A stretch of 64,000 bases of DNA from CAYQEC01 sp964416425 (GTDB taxonomy: Bacteria > Actinomycetota > Acidimicrobiia > Spongiisociales > UBA5794), in NCBI GenBank assembly GCA_964416425.1, contig CAYQEC010000001.1, positions 155,647-219,646 of the forward strand. Reading direction: 5' to 3'. Shown piece after piece: positions 7,441-17,219 of the stretch. A model generated the notes under the pieces. The model worked only from the letters and a program-made list of their open reading frames with translations. It searched no databases and had not been told where the DNA came from. Position 1 is the stretch's first letter; each line of letters begins with the position of its first letter. The position numbers and the translations under genes are program-made.

Positions 7441-9870
7441 GTGTCGCCCACCAGGCCCGAGATGAGCGCCCTCCAGGGCTTCCTCGACCTATGCCGGGAG
7501 GTCGCCGCCTCCCCGATCGGGGACGGGGGCCTCGACACCTGCGCCGCCCTCACCGCCTCCCTCGACGCCGCCCTCGCCGCCCTGGCGGCTCCGATGGCCG
7601 ACGAGCCCGGGGCGGCGGTGGTGGCGCTCGGCGGCTACGGGCGGGGCGAGCAGTGCCTCCACTCCGACGTCGACGTCATGCTGCTGCACGAGGTGTCCGA
7701 CCCGGACCGGCTCGCCCGCCACGTGCTCTACCCGTTGTGGGACGCCAACCTCAAGGTCGGCCACTCGGTGCGGACCGTCGCCGAGGCCGTCATAGCCGCC
7801 CGGTCCCGTTTCGACACCCTGACCTCGCTGCTGTCAGGGCGGCTCGTCGCCGGCGATGCCGCCCTCTTCGCCGCCTTCGAGAAACGCCTCGCCGGGTTGG
7901 TGAAGGGCCGGCCCCTTTCCCCCGCCCTCGCCACCGAGGAGCGGGTGCGGCGCTCCGTCGACCCCTACCAGGTGATGGCGGCCGACCTCAAGAACGGCCG
8001 GGGCGCGCTGCGGACCTTCCAGGGACTGTGGTGGGAGCGGCGGCGCGCCGCCCTCCTGGGCCGGGAGCCCGACCCGGAGCATCCGGAGGAGCGGGAAGCC
8101 CGCGGCACCCTGCTGGCGGTGCGCAACGCCCTCCACGCGGTGGCGGGTCGGGCCATCGACGAGTACAACCCCGACCTGCGGGAACCGGTGGCACGCTGGC
8201 TGGGTGAGGACGTCGCCACCGTGAGCGCCCGCCTCTGCCGGGCCCTCCGCTATGGGGACCACCTCGCCGAGCGCCACTGGCCCGACATCCACCCCGGCGA
8301 CGACCCCATGGTCGGGTTCGGGCGCAGGGTGTTCGCCAGCATCCGGAGCCGGTTCCGCCCCGTCGAGATCGCCCCGTCTCGCCGGCCCCTCGAGCTGGCC
8401 GCCCGTGCTGCCGCCCGACCCGAAGGGGTGTGGTTCGACTCGGTCGAGATCGAGCAGATCCGGGCCGGCGTCGACCAGCAATGGACCGCCGGCGACCGGG
8501 AGGCATTCCTCGCGCTGCTCACCGCCGGGGAGCGAGGACGGGCCGCCTTCGGGTGGCTGGAGGAGCTGGGTTGGGTCTCCATCGCCATCCCGGAATGGCG
8601 GGCGGTGGCGGCGGCGCCGCAGCTCGCCCCCTTCCACGAGCATCCGGTCGACGCCCACCTCTGGCGCTGCGTCGACGAGATGCAGTCCCTCCTCGACGGC
8701 GGGGATCCGCTCGTCGGGAAGGTGGTCGCCGAGTTGGGCTCGACCGAGGAGCTGATCCTGTCGGCGTTTTTCCACGACATCGGGAAGGCGCAGGGGGGCG
8801 ACCATGCCGAGGTGGGAGCCGTCGCGGTGGAGCGCTTCTTCCGTCGCGCCGGCTTCGGTCCTGCCACCAGCGGCGCCGTCATCGGGGCGGTGCGCCACCA
8901 TCTCATGCTGGCGCGGGCCGCCACCCGCCGCGACATCGCCGACCCGGCGGTCGTGGCCGAGGTGGTCGACACCGCCGGGGATCTGCGAGCGCTCCAGATC
9001 CTGTACCTGCTCACCATCGCCGATTCCCGCGCCACCGGGCGCACCATGTGGTCGGAGTGGAAGGCGACCCTGCTCCGCCAGCTCTTCGTGCGGGCAGCCG
9101 CCCAGTTCGGGGAGGAGCCGCCCGATCCCGCCACCGCAGCCCTCGACGCGGTGCTCGCCGCCGCCGGCGACCCGCTGACTCAGCGGGCCGTCGAGGAGCA
9201 CGTCGCCGCCATGCCCGACGGGTACCTCGACGTCTTCTCGCCCGAGCACGTGCTGTGGCACCTGGAGGCGGCGGCGCGGCGGGAGGGTGACGCTTCGATC
9301 CACGTCCGCCCGGGCTCCCCCACCGACACCGTCGTCGTCGTCGGCAGCGACCGGGCCGGATTCCTCTTCGCCACCTCCTCGGTGTTCGCCGCCAACGGCA
9401 TCGGGGTGCTCTCAGCCCGCCTCATGACCCGGGCCGACGGCACCGTCATCGACACCTTCCAGGTGCACCGCGACCGGGGCCGGGAGCCGATCCCGGCGGA
9501 ACGCTGGGCCCGGGTCGAGCACGACCTGCGGGCGGCGCTCGCCGGGCGCCTCGACGTCGCCGAGATGGTGCGCAAGCGCGCCGAGGCGTACACCGGCCGC
9601 AGTGCGACCCCGGTGCAGGTGGCGCCCCGTCCCGGGGCGGCCCCCCGCCACACCGTCGTCGAGGTGCGGGCCACCGACCGCATCGGCTTGCTCGCCGACA
9701 TCGTCGGCGCCCTCTACGCCGAGCACCTCGACATCGACCTCGCCGTGGTCGAGACCCGCGGCACCGACGTCGTCGACGTCTTCCACGTCCGCCGCGACGG
9801 CCATCCGATCCGGGACGAGGCCGAGACAACGGCGATCTGCCACCGGGTGGCGGAACGCATCGAGCGGTAG
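7441..9870 (+). CDS. glnD: PII nucleotidyltransferase/removing enzyme GlnD
   Basis: GlnD modifies and demodifies PII according to glutamine level. The protein has 809 residues. The nucleotidyltransferase motif ALGGYGRGEQCLHSDVDVML spans residues 62-81 with the catalytic pair Asp76 and Asp78. An HD domain follows (FFHDIGKAQGGDH, about residues 442-455), and two ACT domains end the protein (starting near 629 and 737), with DRAGFLFATSSVFAANGIGV in the first and DRIGLLADIVGALYAEHLDI in the second. All catalytic motifs look intact. It follows glnK by 46 bp and starts with GTG. In actinobacteria the activity is often adenylylation, so the donor nucleotide is uncertain. Confidence 0.95.
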   Translation: MSPTRPEMSALQGFLDLCREVAASPIGDGGLDTCAALTASLDAALAALAAPMADEPGAAVVALGGYGRGEQCLHSDVDVMLLHEVSDPDRLARHVLYPLWDANLKVGHSVRTVAEAVIAARSRFDTLTSLLSGRLVAGDAALFAAFEKRLAGLVKGRPLSPALATEERVRRSVDPYQVMAADLKNGRGALRTFQGLWWERRRAALLGREPDPEHPEEREARGTLLAVRNALHAVAGRAIDEYNPDLREPVARWLGEDVATVSARLCRALRYGDHLAERHWPDIHPGDDPMVGFGRRVFASIRSRFRPVEIAPSRRPLELAARAAARPEGVWFDSVEIEQIRAGVDQQWTAGDREAFLALLTAGERGRAAFGWLEELGWVSIAIPEWRAVAAAPQLAPFHEHPVDAHLWRCVDEMQSLLDGGDPLVGKVVAELGSTEELILSAFFHDIGKAQGGDHAEVGAVAVERFFRRAGFGPATSGAVIGAVRHHLMLARAATRRDIADPAVVAEVVDTAGDLRALQILYLLTIADSRATGRTMWSEWKATLLRQLFVRAAAQFGEEPPDPATAALDAVLAAAGDPLTQRAVEEHVAAMPDGYLDVFSPEHVLWHLEAAARREGDASIHVRPGSPTDTVVVVGSDRAGFLFATSSVFAANGIGVLSARLMTRADGTVIDTFQVHRDRGREPIPAERWARVEHDLRAALAGRLDVAEMVRKRAEAYTGRSATPVQVAPRPGAAPRHTVVEVRATDRIGLLADIVGALYAEHLDIDLAVVETRGTDVVDVFHVRRDGHPIRDEAETTAICHRVAERIER

Positions 9871-9880
9871 CCAGCGGCCC

Positions 9881-10396
9881 TCAGGGGGTCATGCCGGCGA
9901 TGCCCCGCAGAGTGCCGATCACCACGTCGTCCATCGCCACGACGGCGTCGCGGCCCTCGAGGCGCACCACGAACCCGTGCTCGGCGTCGACGGAGAGGCG
10001 GAACCGATCCTCGCTATCCCTTCTCAGCCCCACGACGTCGACGACCCAAGCCTCCCGCCCGGCGCACACCTCGCGACCGATCACCGTCCCCGATGCCTCG
10101 TCGATGGAGGCCATCAGGTGCCCCTCGAACATGGCTTTGACGTGCGTATCGGAGGAGACGTGTTGACCTCGGAATCCCGCGAGCTCGCGGCCGTCGAACA
10201 TCACCGTCGAGGCTTTGCCGGCCGACATCTCGATCCGGGCATCCTCTTCGATCAGCCAGCCGTCGAGGCCGTCGTGGATCACGTGGAGGCGGCGGGGCGG
10301 CGTCCGTGAAGTGTCGGTCACGGTTGCCCGTATCGGCGGTTTCGGGCGTCGCACCATCAGCTCCCGGACCTCGTCCCAGGTCGGAGATTCGCCCAT
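9881..10396 (-). CDS. Hypothetical protein, 171 residues
   Basis: I do not recognise this protein. It has no signal peptide or membrane helix. The composition alternates charged and beta-prone segments (RLHVIHDGLDGWLIEEDARIEM, GTVIGREVCAGREAWVVDVV, DRFRLSVDAEHGFVVRLEG), which resembles the sheet-rich fold of outer-face carrier domains such as MucB or LolA, but that is only an impression. Its stop lies 10 bp from the glnD stop and it is transcribed towards glnD. The next gene upstream diverges from it. Codon usage supports this strand over the overlapping open frame on the plus strand. Confidence 0.6.
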   Translation of the reverse strand: MGESPTWDEVRELMVRRPKPPIRATVTDTSRTPPRRLHVIHDGLDGWLIEEDARIEMSAGKASTVMFDGRELAGFRGQHVSSDTHVKAMFEGHLMASIDEASGTVIGREVCAGREAWVVDVVGLRRDSEDRFRLSVDAEHGFVVRLEGRDAVVAMDDVVIGTLRGIAGMTP

Positions 10397-10531
10397 TCCG
10401 TTCCACCGCCCTCTCCCATAGGTGATCCGAGGAGCGCTCAGCTCGACCTCACGGCCGCCGCCAACCGATCACGTCACGCAAGGTACACCACGCATTCCCA
10501 GGTCGAGCCGCAGCGACCCTCGGGCGCTTGC

Positions 10532-10537
10532 TACCAT
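10532..10537 (+). promoter_or_regulatory. Possible -10 box (TACCAT)
   Basis: TACCAT fits the relaxed actinobacterial -10 pattern TAnnnT. It lies 30 bp before the start chosen for the next gene, and a GGAGAGG ribosome binding site (10555-10561) sits between them. No convincing -35 box is visible. Confidence 0.3.
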
Positions 10538-10567
10538 TTTCCACGTCTCAGGGTGGAGAGGTGGACG

Positions 10568-11392
10568 ATGTGGCTCGGGATCCGACAGTTCGATCTGGCC
10601 GGTGACGTGACCGCGGCGGCGTGGGTCCCACCCCGCCTGAGCAACGAGGGCGGCGCGAGGCGCCACGGGCTCACCGTCGGTTCCCTGCTCCCGACCGGGT
10701 ACCAGGCTTATGCCCGCGTCCTCCACCCGGTGACGCGCGCCACGGCCGGCGGCCCCGAGCCGGTCCGCTGGAAGGAGGTCGCCGCCTGGAGCGGTCGCCC
10801 GCTGCAGCGTGACAGCGGCTTCGGCGACATCGCGGTCGCCCCGCCCGGCGCGTCCGCCGTTGCCCCCTGGGATGGGGAGGCGCCGCGTGACGGGACGCTG
10901 GATGCCGCCGGCGCCACCACCCTGGCCACGATGCTGGCCGGGGCCACCACCACCCCAGAGCGCTGCTGGTTCGCCTTCTGGGACGGTCTCGGGTTCCTGC
11001 ACGGCCCTCCCGCCATGATCGTCGTCGGTGGGCGCCGGGCGGCACGGTGGCGGGACCGCCTGCAATTGTGGCGCTCGGCTCGCCTCCTCCGTCACGATTA
11101 CGCCCGCACCGCGATGGCTCCGCGGTTCCGAATCGGGGGACTCGACTACGTCCTGCTCCACGGTCCGCTCACCGTCGTGGCGTCGCTCCGGTTCGGGCCT
11201 CTCCGCTGGTTCGAGTCACCGAACCTGTGGTGGCCCGAGGATCGGGCTTGGTTCGTCGCCACCGACATCGACGCCACCTCCACCTACGTCGCCTGCGACG
11301 CCGCCTGCTTCGATCGGCTCGCCGCATCCCCCGATCTCGAGGTGCTCGCCGCCGAACGCGAAGCCCCGCTCGACCTGCTGCGCTTCGACTGA
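10568..11392 (+). CDS. Hypothetical protein, 274 residues
   Basis: An unrecognised soluble protein rich in Trp (for example ERCWFAFWDGLGFLHG and FESPNLWWPEDRAWFVATD). The tail WFVATDIDATSTYVACD followed by a short acidic helix looks like a small-molecule or protein-binding module, but no catalytic motif is clear. I prefer the ATG at 10568, which follows GGAGAGG by six bases, over a GTG at 10553. The gene is monocistronic, converging on mazG with 17 bp between the stops. Strong third-position GC supports it as real. Confidence 0.65.
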   Translation: MWLGIRQFDLAGDVTAAAWVPPRLSNEGGARRHGLTVGSLLPTGYQAYARVLHPVTRATAGGPEPVRWKEVAAWSGRPLQRDSGFGDIAVAPPGASAVAPWDGEAPRDGTLDAAGATTLATMLAGATTTPERCWFAFWDGLGFLHGPPAMIVVGGRRAARWRDRLQLWRSARLLRHDYARTAMAPRFRIGGLDYVLLHGPLTVVASLRFGPLRWFESPNLWWPEDRAWFVATDIDATSTYVACDAACFDRLAASPDLEVLAAEREAPLDLLRFD

Positions 11393-11409
11393 AGCGGGGT
11401 CGGGACGCG

Positions 11410-12882
11410 TTACCCGCGGTCCGCGCCCTCGGCCGCCTTGGCCGCCTCCCACAGCTCCTCGAGCCGCTCCGCCGGCAGGTCCCCCAGCGAAGATCCTGCC
11501 TCGGCCGCCGCCGCCTCCATCGACCGGAAACGGGCCCCAAAACGGGCGTTCGCCTGGCGCAGCGCCAGCTCCGGATCAATCCCGAGGTGGCGGCCCAGGT
11601 TGGCCACCGCGAACAGGACGTCCCCCAGCTCGGCCTGGGTCGCGGTGTGATCCCCAACGGCCCGGCTCAGCTCGGCGATCTCCTCCTGCACCTTGTCCCG
11701 CACCGGATCCGCCTCGTCCCAGTCGAATCCGACCGTCGCCGCCCGGCGCTGCAGCTTGTCGGCCCGGGCCAGGGCCGGGAGCGCCTCCGGCACGTCGTCC
11801 ATCAGCGATCCCAGCTCCTTCTCGTCGGCCTTGATGTCGTCCCAGTTAGCCTTGACGGTGGCGCTGTCGTCGGCCACCACGTCCCCGAAGACGTGGGGGT
11901 GGCGGTGCACCAGCTTGCGGCGGATGCCCTCGGCGACCTCCTCGACGTCGAAGGCGCCGGCCTGGCGGGCCAGGGTGGCGTGCAGCACCACCTGCAGCAG
12001 CAGGTCCCCCAGCTCCTCCTCCACCTCGGCGTAGGCCCCGAAGTCGACCTCGCCGTCCGGGGCGGCTTCCGGCAGGGCGAGCAGGGTGTCGACGGTCTCG
12101 TACGCCTCCTCGATGAGGTGGCGCACCAAGGTGTGGTGGGTCTGCTCCCGGTCCCAGGGACACTCCCGGCGTAGCTGGCGGGTCGTCGTCACCAGGCCGT
12201 ACCAGCCCACCGGTGGTGGATCGAGGTAGAGGCTGGTACGTGGACCCGGCACGAGCCGGGCCAGCCGGCTCAACGGCACCGTGATGACCGCCTCCTCCGC
12301 CGTGCCCAGCGAGTCGAGGTAGGTGATCGGGGTGTCGTCGGGCAGCACCTTCGCCAGTTCGGTGGCGACGTCGGCGAGCACCACCGGCCGATCCACCTGG
12401 GTGATGACGGTCGCCGCCTGCAGTAGTAGCGGATCGGGGAGGTCGCGGCCGTCGAGGATCAGGGTGGCTCGCCCGATCGGGTCGAGGCCGGTGCGCTCGA
12501 AGAGCAGGTCGAGGAAGGACTCCCCGGGGATCACCACCACGGTCAGCCCCGCCTCCTCGGCGCGGGACCGCACTATGGCAACGGCGCGTTCCCCCACCAC
12601 GGCGCTGCCCGGCACCACGTAGGCGGTGGGACCGGCCTGCGCCGCCGCCACCACCCGGTCGGCGATGGCCCCGTACACCTCGTCGAGGCCGGCGGCCTGC
12701 TCGTAGAGGTCGTCGCAGTCCGTCACCTCCCGCAGCTCCGCCAGCTCGGCAGCGGAGGGATGCTGCCGGGTGCGGGAGATCACGGTGGTCCCCGGCGCCA
12801 CCAGGAACCCAAGCGTCGGACCGGGGAGCCGGTCGAGGCCCGCCGGGCCCAACCCGACGATGATCAGGTCCGGCTCACTCAC
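11410..12882 (-). CDS. mazG: MazG nucleotide pyrophosphohydrolase with N-terminal methylase-like domain
   Basis: A 490-residue fusion like B. subtilis YabN. Residues about 1-225 form a tetrapyrrole-methylase-like domain (LIIVGLGPAGLD at the start, YVVPGSAVVGERA later). The rest is MazG with two tandem halves: the first has LIEEAYETVDTL and EVEEELGDLLLQVV, whose acidic residues bind magnesium, and the second has EEIAELSRAV and ELGDVLFAVANLGRHLG. MazG hydrolyses NTPs, removing non-canonical nucleotides or tuning stress signals. It overlaps the stop of the upstream lipoprotein gene by 8 bases, so it is the last gene of the mfd unit. Confidence 0.93.
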   Translation of the reverse strand: MSEPDLIIVGLGPAGLDRLPGPTLGFLVAPGTTVISRTRQHPSAAELAELREVTDCDDLYEQAAGLDEVYGAIADRVVAAAQAGPTAYVVPGSAVVGERAVAIVRSRAEEAGLTVVVIPGESFLDLLFERTGLDPIGRATLILDGRDLPDPLLLQAATVITQVDRPVVLADVATELAKVLPDDTPITYLDSLGTAEEAVITVPLSRLARLVPGPRTSLYLDPPPVGWYGLVTTTRQLRRECPWDREQTHHTLVRHLIEEAYETVDTLLALPEAAPDGEVDFGAYAEVEEELGDLLLQVVLHATLARQAGAFDVEEVAEGIRRKLVHRHPHVFGDVVADDSATVKANWDDIKADEKELGSLMDDVPEALPALARADKLQRRAATVGFDWDEADPVRDKVQEEIAELSRAVGDHTATQAELGDVLFAVANLGRHLGIDPELALRQANARFGARFRSMEAAAAEAGSSLGDLPAERLEELWEAAKAAEGADRG

Positions 12883-13804
12883 CGGGCGGGATGATGCCGT
12901 TGGCGGCCGCCGACCAGGTGCCGACCGTCGGGGAGACCTCGATGTCGGCCGCCAGCACCGCCGTGTTGAACCACTCCGTGTAGAGGGAGGTGACGAACGA
13001 CCCGTCGAGCCAGGCGAGCGGATCGTCGATGAAATCCTGGGCGGAGGCCGGCATCTCGCGCTGCTCGACGAGGATGACGTGCCACGCCCCGTTGGCGTTG
13101 ATCGGGCCGACCGGCTCGTTGAGCGGGGCGTTGACGGCGACGGAGGCGAACTCCTCGCCGGCGCTGGCGATCGAGATCGGGCAGGTCCCGTCGTTGCTGA
13201 TCAGGCCGCCGGGGGTGACGGTGTCGATCGACAGCTCGTCGACCAGGTCGAGGAAGTCCTCCCCGTTGTCGAGCCGATCCAGCACCGCGTTGGCCTCGTC
13301 CTCGGTCTGCACTGCGATGTGACGAACGCAGAGCTTGGCGAACTCCTCCGGATTGCTCGCCATCAGTGGCTCGACCTTGGCGGGGTCGAGGTCGAGGAGG
13401 TTGGGTACGACGTTGTCGCGGAGCAGGGTGTTGAGGGCATCCGCCCGGATGGCGAACTCCCCCATATCGGCTTGGGCGGTGGGCCCGGTGAGCAGCGTCC
13501 GGTAACGCTCCGGCGGGTGGGCGAGCCGCTCTTCGACCTCGGCGTCGCTGAACTCGAGCCCGAACTGCTCCTTGGCACTGTCCTGCACCGCCTGGAGCAC
13601 GACCAGCGCCGTCAGGTCGCTGCGCATCCGCTCGCTGTCGATCGACGGGGGATCCTCGTAGCTCGGTCGCAGCCGGACCAGGTCGGCGCGGGTGATCTCG
13701 GTGCCGTTGACCGTGGCCAGCGACTCGGAGGTGGAGGAGCAGGCGGTCGCCGCCAGGGCGATCACGGCGCCGATCAGGAGCAGGCGGCGGACTCGATGCT
13801 TCAC
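12875..13804 (-). CDS. Parvulin-like peptidyl-prolyl isomerase lipoprotein (SurA/PrsA-like)
   Basis: A 309-residue secreted lipoprotein. A basic start (KHRVRR), a hydrophobic stretch and the lipobox ATAC place the acylated Cys near residue 22. A SurA-N-like region follows (VNGTEITRADLVRLRP), then a parvulin-like part with LCVRHIAVQTEDEANAVLD and WHVILVEQRE. Such proteins help fold exported proteins. The GTG start at 13804 follows a GAGGAGC site and overlaps the mfd stop as GTGA, so the genes are coupled. An SurA-like lipoprotein between mfd and mazG is common in actinobacteria. Isomerase activity is inferred, since the parvulin core is divergent. Confidence 0.82.
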   Translation of the reverse strand: MKHRVRRLLLIGAVIALAATACSSTSESLATVNGTEITRADLVRLRPSYEDPPSIDSERMRSDLTALVVLQAVQDSAKEQFGLEFSDAEVEERLAHPPERYRTLLTGPTAQADMGEFAIRADALNTLLRDNVVPNLLDLDPAKVEPLMASNPEEFAKLCVRHIAVQTEDEANAVLDRLDNGEDFLDLVDELSIDTVTPGGLISNDGTCPISIASAGEEFASVAVNAPLNEPVGPINANGAWHVILVEQREMPASAQDFIDDPLAWLDGSFVTSLYTEWFNTAVLAADIEVSPTVGTWSAAANGIIPPGE

Positions 13805-16800
13805 GTTGGCTCCTCGTCGACGGGAGGCCACATTCTACGAATGAACGAGAGTTGTGAATCCAGCAGCGCCCCGCGCGGGGCGGGCAGGAACAATCTCTCG
13901 CCCCGGATCACCGCGCCCCGTGCCAGCCGGCCGAGCCGCACCTGCTGGGATTCCCTGAGGGCAACCGGGCTGAGGCGGATCTCGTTGCGCACCTTGACGA
14001 TCTCGCCGAGCCCCACCCGCAACGCCTCCACCCGGAGCCGGGCGACGTCGAGCAGGGAACGGGCCGGCGGCGGCGGCTCACCGTAGCGGTCCCGCCATTC
14101 GGCGGCGACGTCGTCGACTCCGGCCGGGGTGGTGGCCGCCGCCAGCCGCCGGTAGGCCTCGAGCCGCTCGTTGCCGCCGCTGACGTAGTCCTCCGGCAGG
14201 TGGGCGTCCACCGGCAGGTCGATCCGCACCTCCGGCGCTTCGACGACGGGGGCCTCCTCTCCCTTCAGCTCGGCGACGGCGTCGGCGACCAGCTCGACGT
14301 AGAGGTCGAAGCCGACGGCGGCGATATGCCCCGCCTGGGTCTCGCCCAGGATGCTCCCGGCTCCCCGGATCTCCAGGTCGCGCATCGCCAGCTCGAAACC
14401 CGAGCCGAGGTCGGAGAACTCCCCGATCGCCTCCAGCCGCCGGTAGGCCTCCTCCCCCAGGGTCTGCTCCTCGGGGTGGAACAGGTAGGCGTAGGCCCGC
14501 TGACTCGATCGGCCGACCCGCCCCCGGAGCTGGTAGAGCTGACCGAGGCCGAGGCGGTCGGCCCGCTCCACCAGCAGGGTGTTGACCTGGGGAAGATCCA
14601 GTCCCGACTCGATGATGGTGGTCGCCACCAGCACGTCGTACTCGTGGTTCCAGAAGTCGTACATCACCTGCTCGAGCTGGCCCTCGCTCATGCGGCCGTG
14701 GGCGACCGCGTAGCGGGCGTCGGGGACCAGCTCCCGCAGATGGGCCACCGCCCGGTCGATCGACTGGATGCGGTTGTGGACGTAGAACACCTGTCCCTCC
14801 CGCAGCAGCTCGCGGCGGATGGCGGCCGACACCGCCGGCTCGTCGTAGGGCCCGACGTAGGTGAGGATGGGATGACGGTCCTCGGGAGGGGTGCGGATGT
14901 GACTCACCTCGCGGATGCCGGTGAGGGCCATCTCCAGGGTGCGCGGGATCGGGGTCGCCGTCAGGGTGAGCACGTCAACCGAGGTGCGGAGCCGCTTCAG
15001 CCTGTCCTTGGAGGCCACCCCGAAGCGCTGCTCCTCGTCGACGACGAGCAGCCCCAGGTTCTTGAAGACGATGTCGTCCGACAGCAGTCGGTGGGTGCCG
15101 ATGACGATGTCGACGGCTCCGGATGCGATCGCCGCCACCACCTGCCGCTGCTGGGCGGAAGTGAGGAATCTGCTCAGCATCTCGACCCGCACCGGGTAGG
15201 GGGCGAGACGTTCCTCGAAGGTGGAGGCATGCTGCTGGGCGAGCAGCGTCGTCGGGACCAGCACCGCCACCTGGCGTCCCCCTTGCACCGCCTTGAAGGC
15301 GCCCCGCAGGGCCACCTCGGTCTTCCCGAACCCGACGTCGCCGAAGATGAGCCGGTCCATCGGCTCCGGGGTTTCCATGTCCCGCTTCATGTCGCCGATC
15401 GCCGTCATCTGGTCGGGAGTCTCCTCGTAGGGAAAGGCCGCTTCGAACTCGTGCTGCCACGGGCCGTCCGGCTCGAAGGGATGGCCCGTCGCCCGGGTTC
15501 GCCTCCGATGGAGGTCGACGACCTCCTCGGCGACCACCGCCGCCGCCTTCCGCACCTTGCCGCGGGTGGCGGCCCAGTCGGCGCCGCCCATGCGGGAGAG
15601 GCGGGGCGTCTCGCCGCCGGTGTAGCGGCGCACCGCCGCCAGGGCGTCGGTCGGCACGTAGAGGCGGTCCTGGCCGTGGTAGGCGATGAGCAGGTAGTCC
15701 CGTTCCACATCGGCGATCTCGCGGTGCACCAGCCCCTCGAAGCGGCCGATGCCGTGGTGGTAGTGGACCACGTAGTCGCCCGGCGTCAGGTCCCGATAGG
15801 CGACCTCGGCGGTCCCACCGGCGGGATGGCGGACCCGGCGGTGCGATCTCCTCCGGCCGGCGATCTCGTGCTCCCCCACCACCCCGCAGCCGAGCGTCGG
15901 TGAGACGAATCCGTGGTGGATCCCGAGGGCGATCACCGCCGGCTCGACCCGCTCCAGCGCCTGGCGCACCGGGAGGTCGTACCCGGCGTCGGAGAGGGCA
16001 CGGTGCACCCGGGTGGCGGCCGCCTCGCCGTCCATCGCCACCACCATGGCGACCCCCCGTTCCTGCCAGCGCCGCAGCGCCGTCACCAGCGAGTCGGCGT
16101 CGGCGGGGACGGCGTCGAGGCCCCGCAGTTCCACCGCGGCGTCGTCGGGCCCGGCGGCCAGCGGCGGCGCCGCCACCACCTCGTCGTCCCGCAGCGGCAG
16201 GTAGAGGGACGGATGGTCGCCCGCCGGCGGGGCGCCCTGGCCCCAGGTGGGAGCGAGGGAGGCGGCGAGGTCGGCCTCCTCCCGTTGCAGCTCCCCGCTG
16301 CGGGCCCGGGACTGCGCCGGGTCGAAGAGCACGACGAGGGCCCCGGGCACCTCGTCGAGCAAGGTGCGTTCCGGGGCCAGCCAGGGCAGCCAGGATTCCA
16401 TCCCCTGGAAGTGCACCCCGGCGGCAATCCGGTCCCAGGTCGCCGCCGCCCACGGTTGAGTGGAGACCAGCTCCGCCGCCCGGGCCCGCACCGTCGGGTC
16501 GGGACGGAGCTCCCGCGCCGGGAAGGCAACCACCTCGGCCACCTCCTCGACCGAACGCTGCGAGCCGACCGCGAACCGCCGGATGCCGTCGACCTCGTCC
16601 CCCCAGAATTCGATCCGGCACGGGACCTCCCCCTGGGCCGGGAAGAGATCTACGATCCCGCCCCGTACCGCGAACTCGCCCCGGGCCTCCACCCGGTCGG
16701 TGTGGTGGTAGCCGGCGGCGGCGAGGCGCTCCACCAGGGCTTCGAAGGGCTCCTCGGTCCCGGCGGTGATGACGATCGGGGCCGGTGACGACACGCCGAG

Positions 16801-17166
16801 TCGCTGGGTCACCGCCCGCACCGATCCGACGACGATCGTCCCCGGCGTCCCGGCGCCGAGCCGGTGGCGGGCCTCGTTGCGGTGCGCCATCGTCGCCACG
16901 TTGGGGGAGACGTGCTCGAACGGCAGGGTGCCCCAGGCGGGGAGCAGCAGCACGTCGTCGCTGAAGAGTGCCAGGTCGTCGGCCAGCTCCTCGGCGACGC
17001 GCTCCCCGGGCACGACCGCCACCAGGGGCCGATCGAGCCGGGCGGCGATGCCCGCGGTGGCGACGGCGCGCAGCGCCGGCGGTACGACGAGCCGGTCACC
17101 GGGTCCGGGACGGACGGCCGCCGGCCACCGCCGGACGAGCGGGAACAAGGGAGCGGTCACGAGCAC
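13801..17166 (-). CDS. mfd: Transcription-repair coupling factor Mfd
   Basis: Mfd removes RNA polymerase stalled at DNA damage and recruits UvrA. The protein has about 1121 residues, close to the usual 1150. Visible parts are the UvrB-like N-terminal module, the CarD-like RNA polymerase interaction domain (LTPGDYVVHYHHGIGRFEGL), the RecG-type motor with Walker A GDVGFGKTEVA, the DEEQ box and TATPIPRTLEMA, and the C-terminal TRCF domain. The reading frame is open further upstream, through pgsA on the same strand, but that part is non-coding in this frame. GTG at 17166, nine bases after GGGGAG, gives the right N-terminus. Confidence 0.96.
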   Translation of the reverse strand: MLVTAPLFPLVRRWPAAVRPGPGDRLVVPPALRAVATAGIAARLDRPLVAVVPGERVAEELADDLALFSDDVLLLPAWGTLPFEHVSPNVATMAHRNEARHRLGAGTPGTIVVGSVRAVTQRLGVSSPAPIVITAGTEEPFEALVERLAAAGYHHTDRVEARGEFAVRGGIVDLFPAQGEVPCRIEFWGDEVDGIRRFAVGSQRSVEEVAEVVAFPARELRPDPTVRARAAELVSTQPWAAATWDRIAAGVHFQGMESWLPWLAPERTLLDEVPGALVVLFDPAQSRARSGELQREEADLAASLAPTWGQGAPPAGDHPSLYLPLRDDEVVAAPPLAAGPDDAAVELRGLDAVPADADSLVTALRRWQERGVAMVVAMDGEAAATRVHRALSDAGYDLPVRQALERVEPAVIALGIHHGFVSPTLGCGVVGEHEIAGRRRSHRRVRHPAGGTAEVAYRDLTPGDYVVHYHHGIGRFEGLVHREIADVERDYLLIAYHGQDRLYVPTDALAAVRRYTGGETPRLSRMGGADWAATRGKVRKAAAVVAEEVVDLHRRRTRATGHPFEPDGPWQHEFEAAFPYEETPDQMTAIGDMKRDMETPEPMDRLIFGDVGFGKTEVALRGAFKAVQGGRQVAVLVPTTLLAQQHASTFEERLAPYPVRVEMLSRFLTSAQQRQVVAAIASGAVDIVIGTHRLLSDDIVFKNLGLLVVDEEQRFGVASKDRLKRLRTSVDVLTLTATPIPRTLEMALTGIREVSHIRTPPEDRHPILTYVGPYDEPAVSAAIRRELLREGQVFYVHNRIQSIDRAVAHLRELVPDARYAVAHGRMSEGQLEQVMYDFWNHEYDVLVATTIIESGLDLPQVNTLLVERADRLGLGQLYQLRGRVGRSSQRAYAYLFHPEEQTLGEEAYRRLEAIGEFSDLGSGFELAMRDLEIRGAGSILGETQAGHIAAVGFDLYVELVADAVAELKGEEAPVVEAPEVRIDLPVDAHLPEDYVSGGNERLEAYRRLAAATTPAGVDDVAAEWRDRYGEPPPPARSLLDVARLRVEALRVGLGEIVKVRNEIRLSPVALRESQQVRLGRLARGAVIRGERLFLPAPRGALLDSQLSFIRRMWPPVDEEPT

Positions 17167-17219
17167 GCCATCGTACTCCCCGGGTGAGAACGGGAACCGG
17201 GGCCGGTGACCGCCCGGAA

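Noticed and set aside
7834..9303. A 489-codon minus-strand frame inside glnD
   Set aside because: glnD carries complete catalytic motifs here, so the antisense frame is a shadow of GC-rich codons.
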